64,000 nucleotides of DNA, taken from assembly GCA_002778195.1 (NCBI GenBank), contig PCDI01000001.1:1996939-2060938 (forward strand), in the 5' to 3' direction. This document shows, in pieces, positions 1 through 12,317 of the stretch; position 1 is the first letter of the stretch, and every line of letters begins with the position of its first letter. The DNA comes from Raffaelea ambrosiae (Eukaryota > Ascomycota > Sordariomycetes > Ophiostomatales > Ophiostomataceae). The translations under genes were made by a program, and so were the position numbers. The notes beneath the pieces were generated by a model. The model was not told the DNA's origin. It searched no databases and worked only from the letters and a program-made list of their open reading frames with translations.

Positions 1-2126
1 CGCTAGACGGCCCCTGTCGTCCGCCTTGCGCCCTGTGCAAATCAAGTTAGCAGCTGGAATGTGGTTGATTGAATGGTGTAAGCAAGAAGGAGCAGGGACA
101 GCAACGTACACTTTCCAGGCAAGCCCACTAGAATGCCAATACGGCTTTGGGCCTCCCCGGTCCAGTCAAACTCAATCTTCCACTGCACGCGGACAGATGA
201 AGCGTCCTTTGCGTTCGCACTGCCGTCAGATAGTGGCAGGTCAATATCGGTTGCAGATTGGCCCATGTATGGCAACAGTTCAGTCAATGGCAGAGCATTA
301 TCGCCTTGGCCACTGCGTTGCACCCCGCTGGAAAGCTCGTCCTCGCCGTCTTCGTCGTCCTCGGAATCAGCACCGTGGCCTTGTCTCTTGCGCCTGTGGC
401 CCCTTGCGCTCTGCTCTCGCAGCTTTTGTATGGTGGTTTCCAAGGCGTCTTTGGTTCCCAGTTTCCGCTGCAAAAGTGCCCAGAACTTGGCGCGTCGTAC
501 GGCCACACGCACCCACTCGCCCATGGCCCACGTCAAGACGGTAATGTTGCGCACCAAGGCACTGCCGACCTCCTTGTGGCTGGCAGAAGCAATGCGGTCC
601 ACAAACGGACGCAACTCGGCCTCGGCAGTGGCGTCGATCCTGGGCACTTTCAGCTCAGCAATCTTCAAGGACTTGGAATGGACCGTCATCTCGATGTGCG
701 CCAGGAACAGCCCCGGCGGTGTGGTGGATGTGACTGATATGACGTGTTTCTGTAGAAGGGGAGCATCGGGCGTTTCCTGGGGCAAAACCAGAATCCGGGA
801 TGCAAAAGCCAGAGGCGAAAACACCTGCAGATAGGGCAGTTCCTCACTTGCGCTCATGGCGATGGGATGGTGTGAGACTGGTGGTGGCTCCTTGTCTTCT
901 GAGGCTGGATCGTCAAACAAAAATGTCTGAGACAAGTCGCTAGAAGGCTTGCCGAAGGGAAGGAGAGAAATGGGGTTCGCTATCGCCTGCAGCCAATTTG
1001 CCGCTGGGTCTGGCTCGTCTGCTTCGTCGGCGGGCAAAGCAGTCCGTCGCAAAAGGTCCAACATCTCTCGTCTGTCCAATGCGCTTGCCGACAAGCCATC
1101 CCCGCCCTCAATCGCGTCGCGCATTTTGCCGTTGGCCGATGCCGCAAGCGCAATGTCCGCTTCTAGCTGCGCAATCTCTGCAAGCAGTTCCTGTTTTTCT
1201 TTCTTTTGGTCCGAGTCCGGGCCCGGTGGTGGAATCCCGCGCGCAGCATGCGCACTCCGCCCACGGCGCAATTCTCTTGAGAGTAAGCCCGCATCCTCTT
1301 GTTCTGGCACTTGGTGCTTGCCGCTTGTCTCAGATTTGTCCCGCTTTGAGATGAAAGGCAGTCGTAGCGGAGCCTGCTTCAATGGTGAGCTGCTTTGGAG
1401 CTTCTTGCCATGTGGTCTCTTGCCCTTCCGTTTGGTCGGGGTACTGTTGTGAATGCCGGGCGGCGACGTGGACAAGTCGGGATCGATGTGCTCAGGCGTG
1501 GGCGGAAGATCTGGCTCTGGCTCCGTCTCGGCAGTGCGGAACAGGTCCAAACCAGACCTTCGTTTTTCCTGCAGAATGAGTGGCTGCAAAACGTCCTCGC
1601 TGCGTGCTGGATCGGGTGGTGGCAACGGCCGTGGAATCGGCTTGACTGGCGTCCGTCTTGGGGGTTCCAAAAACATGTTCCGTGTTGGCGAACGGCTAGG
1701 CGACCGACTCGGTGGCTGCTGGAGCGGTCTTCTCCGCTGACTACCGACTGCCTGCGCCAGGGCTGTGCCGGCTTTCTCGGCACTCTGGCCTGATTGCTCG
1801 TCGAGCAGTCCATCGACAACCTCCGTGTCGCTTTCACGACTTGCACGACGCGACGCGCTGAAGGCCGAGTTAGCCTCGCTGTGTCCATTGCCCTGACTCC
1901 GCGGCACAGACTTCCTCCTTTCTAGTATTTGCGGATTGTGTTTGGCAAGACTGGCTCTCGTGGGCGACGCGAACGAAGGTCGATTAGATCGTGGATTGTC
2001 GGTTCCTGGCGGAGGGTCTGGAGGGGTGGTTGTTGTTGGAGCATTGCTCGCGTCTCTGTCGGTCTGTGAATTGCGTTCGGAGAGTCGCGGTGACGTCCTC
2101 CGCCGTTTCTTTGGCGGGGAGTCCAT
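1..2126 (-). CDS. Probable inner-kinetochore (COMA/CENP-P-like) protein, 3' end off the window
   Basis: The start is taken at 2126 (MDSPPKKRRR); the open frame extends upstream but those residues look like untranslated leader. Exon 1 is 110-2126. A GTACGT...CTAAC...CAG intron at 33-109 then joins a last exon at 1-32 that leaves the window, so the C-terminus is missing. The first half is basic and disordered, with Ser/Pro/Arg-rich runs and a nuclear-localisation-like KKRRR. A coiled coil around EKQELLAEIAQLEADIALA precedes a folded C-terminal region. After splicing the frame continues GLPGKW then DRGRL. The layout (disordered arm, coiled coil, C-terminal RWD-like region) resembles fungal centromere COMA subunits such as CENP-P or Mcm21. 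That assignment is by memory of family shape and is tentative; the existence of a gene is not in doubt. Confidence 0.6.
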
Positions 2127-2565
2127 GGTTGTGCCGGTGTTGGACGCACTTTGCACTGGAACACGCCCCGTTGCGCTGTTGTGATGTTGCGACAATACCC
2201 GCCCAAAAGAGGCAAGCCACACATACAGCTGGATGCAACAAACTTGGCGTCGTTCGGTACACTTGTACACGCGACGCGCCGGGCCATCACGTGGACAAAT
2301 ACATTGTGGCGCTGCGTTGTGGCAGTGACAAATACTTTCTGATGACGTAAGACTCTAGAATGGATCATTCTGGGCGGCTGTCCCTCCTTGGTGATAAAGC
2401 CGAGGACTAGGATTTTTTTGCCTCATGTCTGGCACCCGGATTTGTCCTTCCTAGAAACCCTTTTATCGCATTCCTATCAACGCAACAACCGGGCATTCGA
2501 TGCATTACCTATAACATAGAGCGAACTGCTGCACAAGTGCAGCAACTGCCAGATCATACATTACT
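2127..2565. promoter_or_regulatory. Divergent promoter between the kinetochore-like gene and the oxidoreductase-like gene
   Basis: This 439-base spacer separates two divergent starts. It holds a CACGTG at 2288-2293 and a TGACGTAA (CRE/ATF-type) at 2343-2350. No coding potential is seen. Use of either site is inference. Confidence 0.35.
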
Positions 2566-3378
2566 ATGAAGGGCGCTTTCCCCCGGCCTCGCGTGGCCGT
2601 CCGCCAATTGGCTGCGGCAACACGGCACCGCCATGTGCCATCGTCTCTGGCCCTCTTCTCGACTAGCAAGCCGCTCGGCCAGGTCCATCCACGCGGGGAA
2701 TACTACGACATTCTGATCACGAATCCCATCCCCTATGCCGACGTCAAAAGCGAGGGCCCACCGTCCACCTCGGTAAAGCCACAACCACCTAAGCCGGCAA
2801 CCCCCGAGGCCAAGGCTCCCCCGGCGCCAGCCACGAACAAGAAGACGACCACCAAAGCTAGCGAGATCGAGGCGACCAAAAAAGAGGCCGCTGAGCGGGC
2901 ACGGGTCGTCTTCGGCTCGCGTCTGGCCGGCCCCGTGGAGCGGGCCAATCGATTGGCCGAGATGCGCAGCCAGAGCAAGATGATCGCCGGTGTCATGGTG
3001 CCTCCAAAGCCTGAGGAGCCAGTGAACTGCTGCATGAGCGGGTGTGTGGACTGCGTCTGGGATCGGTTCCGCGACGAGATGGAAGCCTGGGCTTCAGCCA
3101 GCGCCGAAGCCAGCCGGCGGCTTAAGGCCCAGGAGGGCGGAGTGACGGCCAGCATGGACAGCACACCGAAGCCATCGGCACCCGACGCCATGAGCATGGA
3201 CGAGGATGGTGGCGGATCCGAGTCGAACTGGTCTGATCTTCAAGAGCAGCCCAAACTTTCCAAGGACTTCTGGAACGACGACCTTTACAAGAGCCTGCCT
3301 GTGGGCATTCGCGAGTTTATGAAGCAAGAAAAGCGGATGAAGCTGAAGCACATGGAGAACGGCACCTTGGGTGGTTGA
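2566..3378 (+). CDS. Mitochondrial oxidoreductase-like (OXLD1-type) domain protein
   Basis: Single exon, 270 residues. The N-terminus is Arg/Ala/Ser-rich without acidic residues, as expected for a mitochondrial presequence. A Pro/Lys/Ala-rich linker follows. Around residues 146-172 sits the signature block PEEPVNCCMSGCVDCVWDRF, the cysteine-rich core of the oxidoreductase-like N-terminal family (human OXLD1; a small mitochondrial yeast protein is related). The C-terminal region is acidic and then basic. The family's biochemical activity is not established. The four-Cys cluster suggests metal or redox chemistry, but that is inference. It is divergent from the kinetochore-like gene and convergent with the phosphoribosyltransferase gene. 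Confidence 0.85.
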   Translation: MKGAFPRPRVAVRQLAAATRHRHVPSSLALFSTSKPLGQVHPRGEYYDILITNPIPYADVKSEGPPSTSVKPQPPKPATPEAKAPPAPATNKKTTTKASEIEATKKEAAERARVVFGSRLAGPVERANRLAEMRSQSKMIAGVMVPPKPEEPVNCCMSGCVDCVWDRFRDEMEAWASASAEASRRLKAQEGGVTASMDSTPKPSAPDAMSMDEDGGGSESNWSDLQEQPKLSKDFWNDDLYKSLPVGIREFMKQEKRMKLKHMENGTLGG

Positions 3379-3738
3379 TTCGGAGGAGCGTCTGCTGATA
3401 TATTTTTTGTTTTTGTTGTCCTGTGCTAACCCCGCATTTGTTCTTTGATGATTTCCTCTTATTTTTTTTTTTTTTTGCCCTTGCATTAGGCATATTAGCA
3501 ACCAAAGCATTTGGATTCAACGCGTATTGGTTTCTATCTACATGCTATTAAATAGATGTACTCTGTATTTTAGCAACACCAACAGAATATGAAATATGAA
3601 AACGATAAAAGACCAAATCCACAAGCTAAAAGCTAAAATATAAAGCAAATATGCGAATAACTCTCAAAGCGCCTTCCATTTTGAAAATGTTTACCGTCTT
3701 GCCATGCTCGCTCGTACCCCTCTCCCTCCCTCTTCGCT
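3379..3738. other. Convergent 3' region between two genes
   Basis: No gene is seen. This AT-rich spacer receives the 3' ends of two convergent genes and contains a long T-run near 3460-3476 and A-rich stretches at 3590-3660 that could serve in 3'-end formation. Confidence 0.4.
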
Positions 3739-4905
3739 TTAGTGCTGGCTGGCCTCGCCATTGGTCAGCTGCTTCCGTGCAGCCTCGTCGTGCTCCTCAA
3801 TGTCGGTAGCCTCCCACGGGTAGCAGATCCAGACATCGTCGACCGTCCGTGCAGCCATGTAGCGGCCATCGTCCATCATGTCCTTGGGTAGCGAGCCCTT
3901 CTTGGTCTTGTTCTTGTTCTGTTTTCGTGTTAGAGTTAGACAACACTCGAAAACAGACGGACCCCCCCTTTCTGAAAAACAACACTAATGAAAAACAGAG
4001 GAGGACAGGATGAATAAATGTACGCACGTGAAGAACAAAGATGCTGAACTTGGTCTTCTCGGCCGTGCCGCCCTGCTCCTGGCGGGCGGCCTCGACATCC
4101 TTTTCCAGCTCCTTCACAGCGTACTCGAGAGTCGTGCGGGTATCGTCAACCTCGTCGACAATGAGAATGTTCTTGCCGATCAGGTTGCTCATGGAGCCGA
4201 GGCTCGACAGATCCAGCCACTGCGTGCGGGTGACCTTAGTGCCGGGCTCCTCCTCGACGGCATCGGTAGACAGGCTCTCGTACAGCGAGAGACCAATGGC
4301 CTGGATGGGAATGTTGGGTGAACCGGGCTTCTTCAGGAACGAGCGCAGGATGCGGGCCGGGACATAGCCGCCACCGCCAATGGCAATCATCAGCTGTGGC
4401 CGGAAATTCTCCAGAATGCCGGGGGCGGCCTCCTGGCAGAGTTTGTGGACCTGAAATTGTGCATGTTAGCCGCCAGAGTCGCATTCTTGGTCAACGGAAC
4501 CCAGACCAGCCTCGGCCAAGATGTGTCTAAGCCGGTGCGAGTTCCTGGAGTCCTCGAAGTGGTATCGCTGATTGAGTGTGACATGGTAAAATCAAGTGTA
4601 TGTATGAGTGACGGCATGCATATAAAATGCAGGACATGGGCTAAGAACAGTCTGGCTCAGCCCAGCTTGGCTGGGCGAAGACCACGAGGTTTCGCGAGAG
4701 ATAACGGCTGTTCATGGCGCCACGTCGCACACACCGCCTCGGTACCTAATAATGCACGGCAGATCTGGTGGAAGGAACTTTGCAATTTATACTGTACGTA
4801 TTTCCACGAGTTTGCGGGTCGTGGAGTACGGGGAAAGGCTGGGGAAGCTGGCATTAAAGAATAGACTCATACCTCATTGTAGGTCAGATAGATCTTCTGG
4901 ACCAT
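3739..4905 (-). CDS. XPT1: Xanthine/hypoxanthine-guanine phosphoribosyltransferase
   Basis: Three exons read 4873-4905 (MVQKIYLTYNE), 4028-4450 and 3739-3918, giving 211 residues. All junctions are phase 0 with GT-AG ends (GTATGA/CAG with a GCTAAC branch; GTGCGT/CAG). The enzyme transfers phosphoribose from PRPP to a purine base in cytosolic purine salvage. The PRPP-binding motif NILIVDEVDDTRTTL and the upstream IAIGGGGYVPARIL loop are clear and match the Xpt1 branch of fungal type I phosphoribosyltransferases. The C-terminal exon contains the YPWE block usual in this family. Intron 1 is about 422 bases, far longer than most others here, and nothing recognisable is encoded in it. Confidence 0.9.
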
Positions 4906-6007
4906 TTTGGCGGGTTGTGTATAGATAGGGCTGTCCTAGAGCAGGAATAGTGCCTGTGCCGACAGAAGAAGTTCTGAGAGGAAGAGAAGAAGGGGAAGTT
5001 TGTGGGCGTCCACGCAGGAGCGTTGTCGTCTGTCGTGGCAAAGAGAAAGAAAAGGAAAAGAAAAAAAAGGCAGAAAGGGAAATTTTGAAGCTATTTTGGC
5101 CCTATTTTTTTTTTCTCTCACTGATACCAAAATTTTCCTACCAAAATAAATTTTTTTTTTTTTTTTGCCTATCGGCCATCCCGCAACTCCCCCGCCCAGT
5201 CACGACTTATCTTTTTGTTAGTCTGGAGACTAACTGCGCCCAACACCTCCTGCTTCGGGCCAACCATTTGCGACCTGCCAAAGAGAGTGCCTGTTAGTGA
5301 GAACCCCATGCAAAAGCCCATTTTTGTCCAAACACCATGCAACTTTCCCTTGCTTTTTGTGAATGCCACGAATCAAATGCAATGCTAGATCATTATTCTT
5401 GCCCAAATTCCACCGAAAACCAAGCATATTACTTGTTGCAGAATTTTAAGGGAAGACAAATGCGGCGTTAGGCCCGGCAATTTAATTGGCTTGCTCTGAA
5501 CACAGCCGTTCAAGCACTGGAGGTGACGTAGTAGTTAGTACCTTCTTTACAAGGCACTCCGTTCCGCAAAGAAGGAGGGGCTTTGGCATGGCTAGTGGGG
5601 TAAACAACCCACAGCTAGCAAACGGTCACGGCCTCGCTTCCGCCTTTGCTGCCTAGCCACTCCTCCTCCGTACCTCTCTCTTCTGAGCTGTCCCGACCTC
5701 CGTGTCTCAGCATCTGCAAACATTCTCTTCTTTCTACAGCTTATGTGCGAGGTGCATCTTTACACTCTTTCAAGGTTGGTTGCACTGCGGGGCAGGCGGC
5801 GGGCTCCGGATGAACTCGGCAAAGCTGACAAGAACCAGCATTTAACTAGAAACCAGCTGCTTTCAGACGGGGGCCTCTTCTCTCCCGGCCGACAGCTCGA
5901 AGCGCCACCGATTGGGCTTCCCTGAGACGCTCTGCCTTTCCTTACTCTCGACAGACTCGCTTCTGCAGTTCCACCCGTTGCCGTGACGGCACCTCCTTCG
6001 GCCCGCC
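4906..6007. promoter_or_regulatory. Divergent promoter region of the XPT1 and CAND1 homologues
   Basis: A 1.1-kb intergenic region with A-rich and T-rich tracts near 5050-5165 and a TGACGTAG element at 5523-5530. A pyrimidine-rich block at 5640-5740 is typical of fungal promoters and leaders just upstream of the CAND1 leader. A 60-codon ORF at 5743-5925 could be an upstream ORF in that leader, but there is no independent support. Confidence 0.35.
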
Positions 6008-9000
6008 ATGGCGACCATCAACCCGGCCCAGGCCACTTCCAACACGATCAGCTCTCTGCTGCAGAAGCTGAATGACTCGGATCCCGACTTCCGCTACATG
6101 TCCCTCAACGATCTTCTCAACGTTTTGACCCAGGGGCGGCATGATATTCTAGCTAACGACTACAACACGGCCTCTCGGACCGTGGATCACCTCGTTAAGG
6201 CGCTGGACGACCAGAATGGTGAGGTCCAGAACCTGGCCATAAAATGGTGCGTGAAGAGATGGTGGATGCTCGTGGGGCATTCACAGGCTTTGGTTGCTCG
6301 CCTGGTGTCCCTATGTGTTTCTTCTTTGCGTTGTCTCCTTCTGCTGGTTGCTCCCTCGCCATTCTACCATGCTCTTGCCCTGCTGACACCCACCTCCCCA
6401 GTCTCGGACCTGTTGTCCGTCGTTTGCCCGCCAGCAACATCGGCCCGCTCATGGAGAAGCTCTCCACGCTGAAACTTCGCGTCTCTGTCGACAATTCTGT
6501 TCCTTCCCTGGCTCTCAAAGCCGTCATCGAAGCACTTCCCGCCCCCATTCTTGGCGAGCCGGCAACTAAGGATGTCCTGGATGCCTATGGACACATTAGC
6601 CGGGTCTTGATCCCGAGACTCATCGGTCGACCGCCAGCGACGAGAATGCTCAGTTCCAGAACTACACGCCAGCAAGATGCCAGCGAGAGTGATGTCAACC
6701 AGGTTGCCGACTACATCGAGGTCCTCATCGAGGTAGTTCGCTGCTTCGGTCCCATGCTGCAGCCGGTCGAGGTTGAAGCCTTGCAAGACGCTGTGGTGTC
6801 ACTTCTTCACGACGGCAAGGCTAGTTCGGTCGTTAAGAAGCGCGCCGTGGCTGCCGTGTCAATTCTGGCCATCTACCTGCCTGATCCGGCCCTGTCCTCC
6901 TTCATCCTCCAGACCGTCACTACCCTCAACGGCGCGAATGTAGCACCAGTCACCCAGCGGCTGTACATATCTATCCTGGGCTCCATGGCGCGGTCGATTC
7001 CACTTCGCTTTGGCAAGCACATCGACTCGGTAGTCTCCTTTATTCTCCACGCCTTGAACCAGGCAGAGCTGGACGAGCAGCTGGAGGCCATTTCCGACGG
7101 CAATGATCCGGGCGACTTCAACGAGGTGCGGGAAGCTGCCCTTGTGGCTCTGGAGGCGTTTCTGGCCTCGTGTCCTAACCAGATGCGGCCGTACACCGAC
7201 GACACCATCCAGGCGTGCTTGCGGTATATGAAGTACGATCCCAACTACGTGGACGACGACGATGACGATATGGAAGATGCCGACGACGATGCCGACGACG
7301 GCTTTGACGCTGACGATGATGACGAGTTTGAGGCTGATGTCGGGTTCGATGACGACGACGACGCCAGCTGGAAAGTGCGGCGCTGTGCGGCCAAGGCGAT
7401 CCACACGTTGATTTCCACGCGCAGCAGCGGTGATTTGCTGGACAACGGCGTTCTTTACCGGGAGGCTGCGCCGCTGATGATCAAGCGCCTCGACGAGCGG
7501 GAAGAGAATGTGCGCCTCGAGATTATTTCGGCCCTCTCTCTGCTGGTGCGCAAGACAGGTGAAGGCTTCATCTCCGAGTTCTCTCTGGACGACGAGGCAC
7601 GTAACGAAATGTCCCAGTTGCCTATGAGTAGGAAGCGCCGTCGCCAGAGTAGCACTGGCGGCGCGTCGGCACTCGGGCTTGGATTGACGTTGACTCGATC
7701 GCACACCGGCAGTATCTCGTCGCCGACGCTCGAGAGAGCACCGATCCTGACCAGCGGTCCACATGCTGATCTGGCCGAGAAGACACCGGCAATTGTGTCT
7801 GGAGCTGCCAAGCTGCTCAAGGGCAAGCAAATCCCGACAAAGCAGGCTGTCGTCAACCTCCTGAACGACATTGTCAAGGTCCAGCACGGTGGCCTCTCCG
7901 AATACTTTGAGCAAATTCTTGGTCCCGTTATCGGGGCCGTGAAGCCCTCTGCGGCATCGACGTCGACGTCGTTCTCCATGGGTGGCGGCAATGCGTCAGC
8001 GACACCGGCAACGTTGCGCGTAGCGGCTCTTCATCTGATCGGTCAGATTGCGAAGACGCACAATTCACAGGCCCTGCAGCCGTATCTGTCCAGTATTGTC
8101 GACGGCGTGCTGTCTGTTGTTGACGACCACTTCTACAAGATATCCGCTGAAGCCATCTCCACGGCAGAGGAGGTTGTCAAGTCCATCACTCCGCCACGGT
8201 CACGCATGACAGCGGCAACAAAATTCAAGTCTGAGCTGCAGAAGCTGTACGATGTGTTGGTAAACCGTGCCACCACTCCTGATGTCGACGCGGAAGTGCG
8301 CCAGAAGGCCATCCAGGCTCTTGGGACACTTCTCTCGCGCACTGGCACGTCCGATGGACAGAGCCTTCTGCCTCTCGATAAGCGCAATGCGGCTCTGACC
8401 TCGCTTCTCGAACGGCTGCGCAACGAAACTTCGCGGATTGCCGCCGTGCGGGCAATTGATGCCGTGGCGGCTTCGGGAAGCACGATCCCGTTCGATCCAG
8501 ACTGGGTGCGACTCGTTGCCATTGAGCTTTCGGCACAGCTGCGCAAGGCCGACCGTTCGCTTCGCGGCTCGAGTATCCAGGCACTCCGGCACCTGGTGCA
8601 AAGCCCGGCCGCCAAGGGCCAGCCCGACTCGACCACAATTGCCAACCTGGTGTCGGCGCTGCAGCCGGTGATTGCTAACAACGACCCCCATCTGCTGAAC
8701 CCGGCCCTGCGTATTTTGGCCGTTCTAGTCCAGGAGCAGCCGCAGCTGGTGGCTACTGACCAGGTGATTTCGTCAATCTGCACGCTGCTGCAATCCAATG
8801 TCGCCGCCACCGTTTTGGACCCGCTGCTACAGCTGGTCACGATGATTGGACGCAGCGGCCATGGCCAGCCGCTCATGCAAGCCTTGCTTCGAAAAGTCGG
8901 GATTGTGGGCGACCCGGCCGTCGTGGGCAAGGTTGTAGGCAACTTGCTGGTAGCCAGCGGTGAGTCGGCGGGTGTTACGATTGACAACTTCATCAAGGAG

Positions 9001-10318
9001 ACCCAGACATCCAAGACGGATCAGGTGCGTGCTAGCCTAGCACTGTCTGTGTTGGGCGAAGCAGGCCTGCGTCTGGGCAGCAACTCGCCGATCAAGCCAG
9101 AGATGTTCCTTGAGCAGTTCACTAGCGACTACGATAAGGTGTCGGTATCGGCAGCCATCGCTCTGGGCCGGGCGGGTGCCGGCAACGTGGCCCAGTACCT
9201 GCCAGTAATTCTGGAGAACATGACGCCAGGAAATCCGTCGCAATATCTGCTTTTGCAATCGGTCAAAGAAGTCCTACAGCAGGCAGCCATTGACCAGACG
9301 GACATCAGTGCCTACACCAGTGTGATTTGGACGCAGCTTCTACAGGCAGCCGATGTTGAAAACAACAAAGCTGTTTGCGCAGAGTGCATTGGACGGTTGG
9401 CGATCATTGCGCCACAGACATACATCTCGAAATTGCAGGAGCTGCTTGGGAACAAGTCGCTGGCGCTGCGCGCGATTTCGCTACAGGCACTTCGGTACAG
9501 CTTGCCGGAGACGGGCGAGCTGTTTGACTCAGTCCTTCGGGACCACCTGGTCAGCATGCTGAACACAGCACTGAAAGATCCGGATATGGAGATTCGACGC
9601 CTGGCGATGACGGCGCTGAACTCGGCGGCACACAACAAGCCTGAGCTAATCCTGTCCCACCTCAGCCAGCTTCTACCCTACATAATGGAAGAGTCCAAGG
9701 CAAAGCCAGAGCTTATCCGGGAGGTGCAAATGGGTCCGTTCAAGCATCTGGTGGATGACGGCCTGGAAGTCCGCAAGGTATGCTTCCTCCTTTTTTGTCG
9801 AATCTTTTCTTCTGTCTTTGTCTTGTTTGTGCCTTTCTTGTTGCTAACGACTACAGGGTGCGTACGAGACGTTGTATGCGCTCATGGAGACATCGTTCTC
9901 GCGGATCAGCATCATCAGTCTGTTTGAACGGATCATCGACGGACTAGGGGACGAACACGACATTCGGTCGATGTGCAATCTCATGGTATCGAGGCTGGCC
10001 TATGTGGCGCCCGAGGAAACGGCGCGGCACCTAGATAGCATCGCCGAAAAGTATCGCGTGATTCTGTCCACAAAGCTTAAGGACAATGCGGTCAAGCAGG
10101 AGCACGAGAAGCAGGGGGATGCCAACAAGTCTGTTCTCCGAGCCACTCTGTTGCTGGCAGACCGGCTGAAGGCGGCACTCACCGATGGCACAAGCACCGT
10201 GGACTTGGGCGCTCACCAGAAGTGGGCTCAGTACTGCGAATGGGTGAACAAGACATTTGACGGGCAGCTGCGTATACTTCGCGAAGAGAACCGCCAGCTG
10301 GGCAGCCTGAGCTATTAG
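6008..10318 (+). CDS. CAND1: Cullin-associated NEDD8-dissociated protein (CAND1/TIP120)
   Basis: Three exons, 6008-6246, 6402-9777 and 9857-10318, encode about 1358 residues. Introns start GTGCGT and GTATGC; the second has a GCTAAC branch. CAND1 wraps unneddylated cullin-Rbx1 and exchanges SCF substrate receptors. The protein is HEAT-repeat helical throughout, begins ATINPAQATSNTISSLLQKL and has the expected early block DPDFRYMSLNDLL. A very acidic insertion lies at about residues 363-403, as in other CAND1 proteins. The C-terminal TIP120 region (KPELIREVQMGPFKHLVDDG, then YETLYALMETSFSRI) is complete. The gene is one intact unit; I recall that Aspergillus carries it as two separate genes, so the arrangement here is the ancestral one. 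Confidence 0.95.
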
Positions 10319-12317
10319 CTAAAGAGTCGGCCACCTGTTACGAAGAATCATCACCAGTCATTCCCAGACCAGTCGTGAAGGACCGTAATGAGACCTTGAC
10401 AGCCTAATAGCCGTCGAAAAAAAAGGACTAATAGGTGACCCTGGTAGGTTGCCACCGATCGCGAGACGCCAGTTTGCCTCTTAACGATGATCTCAATTCG
10501 GTAGCCGAATTTTACCGATGGGAAAGGAAAAGACGCCGCCACAAAAATGGATCCCCCTATCATACTTAGACATGTGCGCTGCAAATGCGACATGCTTCTC
10601 GGGATATTGTTTTGTTTTCAGCTTGCTTTTGGCTTATCGACCACGTGTCTCAATGCAGACGTGCGTTGAGAGCTTTGATGTGGCGCAATTGATTGCCCGG
10701 GAGCTTGCGGTTCTCACCTGAAGACATTGCTGCTGCTTGTTGTTCTGTATCCTAAAAGTTTAAATTCCATGAAGAAAATTCATCATTAAGAGCACGGCAA
10801 CAAAAGAATTAAAAAAAAAAAAAAACACCAGAGCAAATCCCGTTTTCCCTTTGCATTACCACATTCTGCAATTAACTTGTGTCTTGAAGAACGTATTACT
10901 AAGGGCAGCCACTCAGCGACTCACGTGCCCGTTCACAGCAAGTGATTTTAGAGTTTAGGTTTTTTGCGGAGGCTTGCCCACAAGAGACAGTGGGGGGGCG
11001 GGGTGGCGACTTCCTTGTTTGGACAGAGCCTAATCAGCACGGGCACGAGAAGACTGTCGGCACCGATGGCCGTTGCTCAAGGCCGAACAGATGGCTGGAA
11101 GATGCCGACAGAACTAAGCACGAAAGCGTCAATCAAGCACACGCACGCTGCTGAGGAAGGGAAGGGACCGCCGCGTCATCATCCCAATGCGTTGGGGCGC
11201 TGTTCATGCCGTTTTGATCGTCATTGGTAGCGCTGCCGAGCCGTGGCAGCAGCAGCAAGCAGCAGCAGAAGCCAATATCTGGCCATAAGTATCTTTGCCA
11301 ATCATATTGCCGTCTCTCCCTTTTCTTTGTAACGGCGCCCTGGCTCTCGTCGTTCGACTTCCGCAGCTTGTCTTGGCACTTGCAAATCCGGCAACGCGGA
11401 TTTGTTGATTCTACGGAAGTACAAACTGTGGCACGCACGCACTGGAGGAGTGAGCGGCTGGGTCACCGCCTCGTTTACTGTGATCGACTGCATACTGTAT
11501 ATGCTTCTGTCCTCTCATGTTACAGGGCAGTCACCAGCCCAGGTCGACGCGCGTTGCTTTGCGTGGAAGGTGTGGGAAGCCTGGCACACAGCGGTGCCTA
11601 TGGAGCCCTTCAAGGCTGGGCTTAGCATCAGAGACCAGGCGATAGGCCAGGCCAGCAGGGTCCTGTTGAGACAAGAAGCAGGAAAGAGAAAGAGATCCTA
11701 CAGGGCGTAGTGGCCGGCGTCATCACAGCTTGGGCCGCGTACCCATGATTGGCCCGATCTGGCTAACGCTGTTGCAGCAAGTTTACCGTCTTGCACTTTA
11801 CAGGGGGGGACTTCCCCACGGCAACTTCCGTATATTATGGACGAGTAGATCAAGCTTACCCCTCCCCAAACTCGGACGCTTAAACCGGCCGAGTTACGGT
11901 AGTCGTTGACTGTCTGCTACCTCTTGTTGCTTGGCCTCCGCCTCGGTGATCTTGTAAATGAACCTGCCACCTCCTCCTGTCAACTTCTTATTCCATTGTG
12001 TTATATGTAACTATTCGAGTCACTGGTGTTGTGAGTCCGTTGATTTCCTCACCCCGTTTCCCTGACACCGACGGAGTTCATCTTTTAATGATTTTTCGTC
12101 GTATTGCCTGGATGTTTCGTCATTTATCCACATTTTTTGTGCTCTTCCACATTTAAGACAACCCAGGAGCCACTTTCTTTTTTTTTTCCCTATCCGTTCT
12201 GGATCCACCCTTGTCACCTGTATTTTATTTTTGTTTTTGTTTTTCGTTTTGGTTCTCCTTCTCTCGGCGTTCGATGTTCTGGAACGACCCCGAGAGTTGA
12301 CTGACAGAAAAATCAGC
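10319..12317. other. 2-kb intergenic region without a supported gene
   Basis: Only short unconvincing ORFs occur in all frames. Visible elements are an A-run at 10810-10825, a CAG/AGC-rich microsatellite near 11245-11272, a CACGTG at 10923-10928, and pyrimidine-rich sequence at 12100-12260 that is probably the leader and promoter of the b561 gene downstream. No tRNA or rRNA fold was recognised. Confidence 0.35.
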
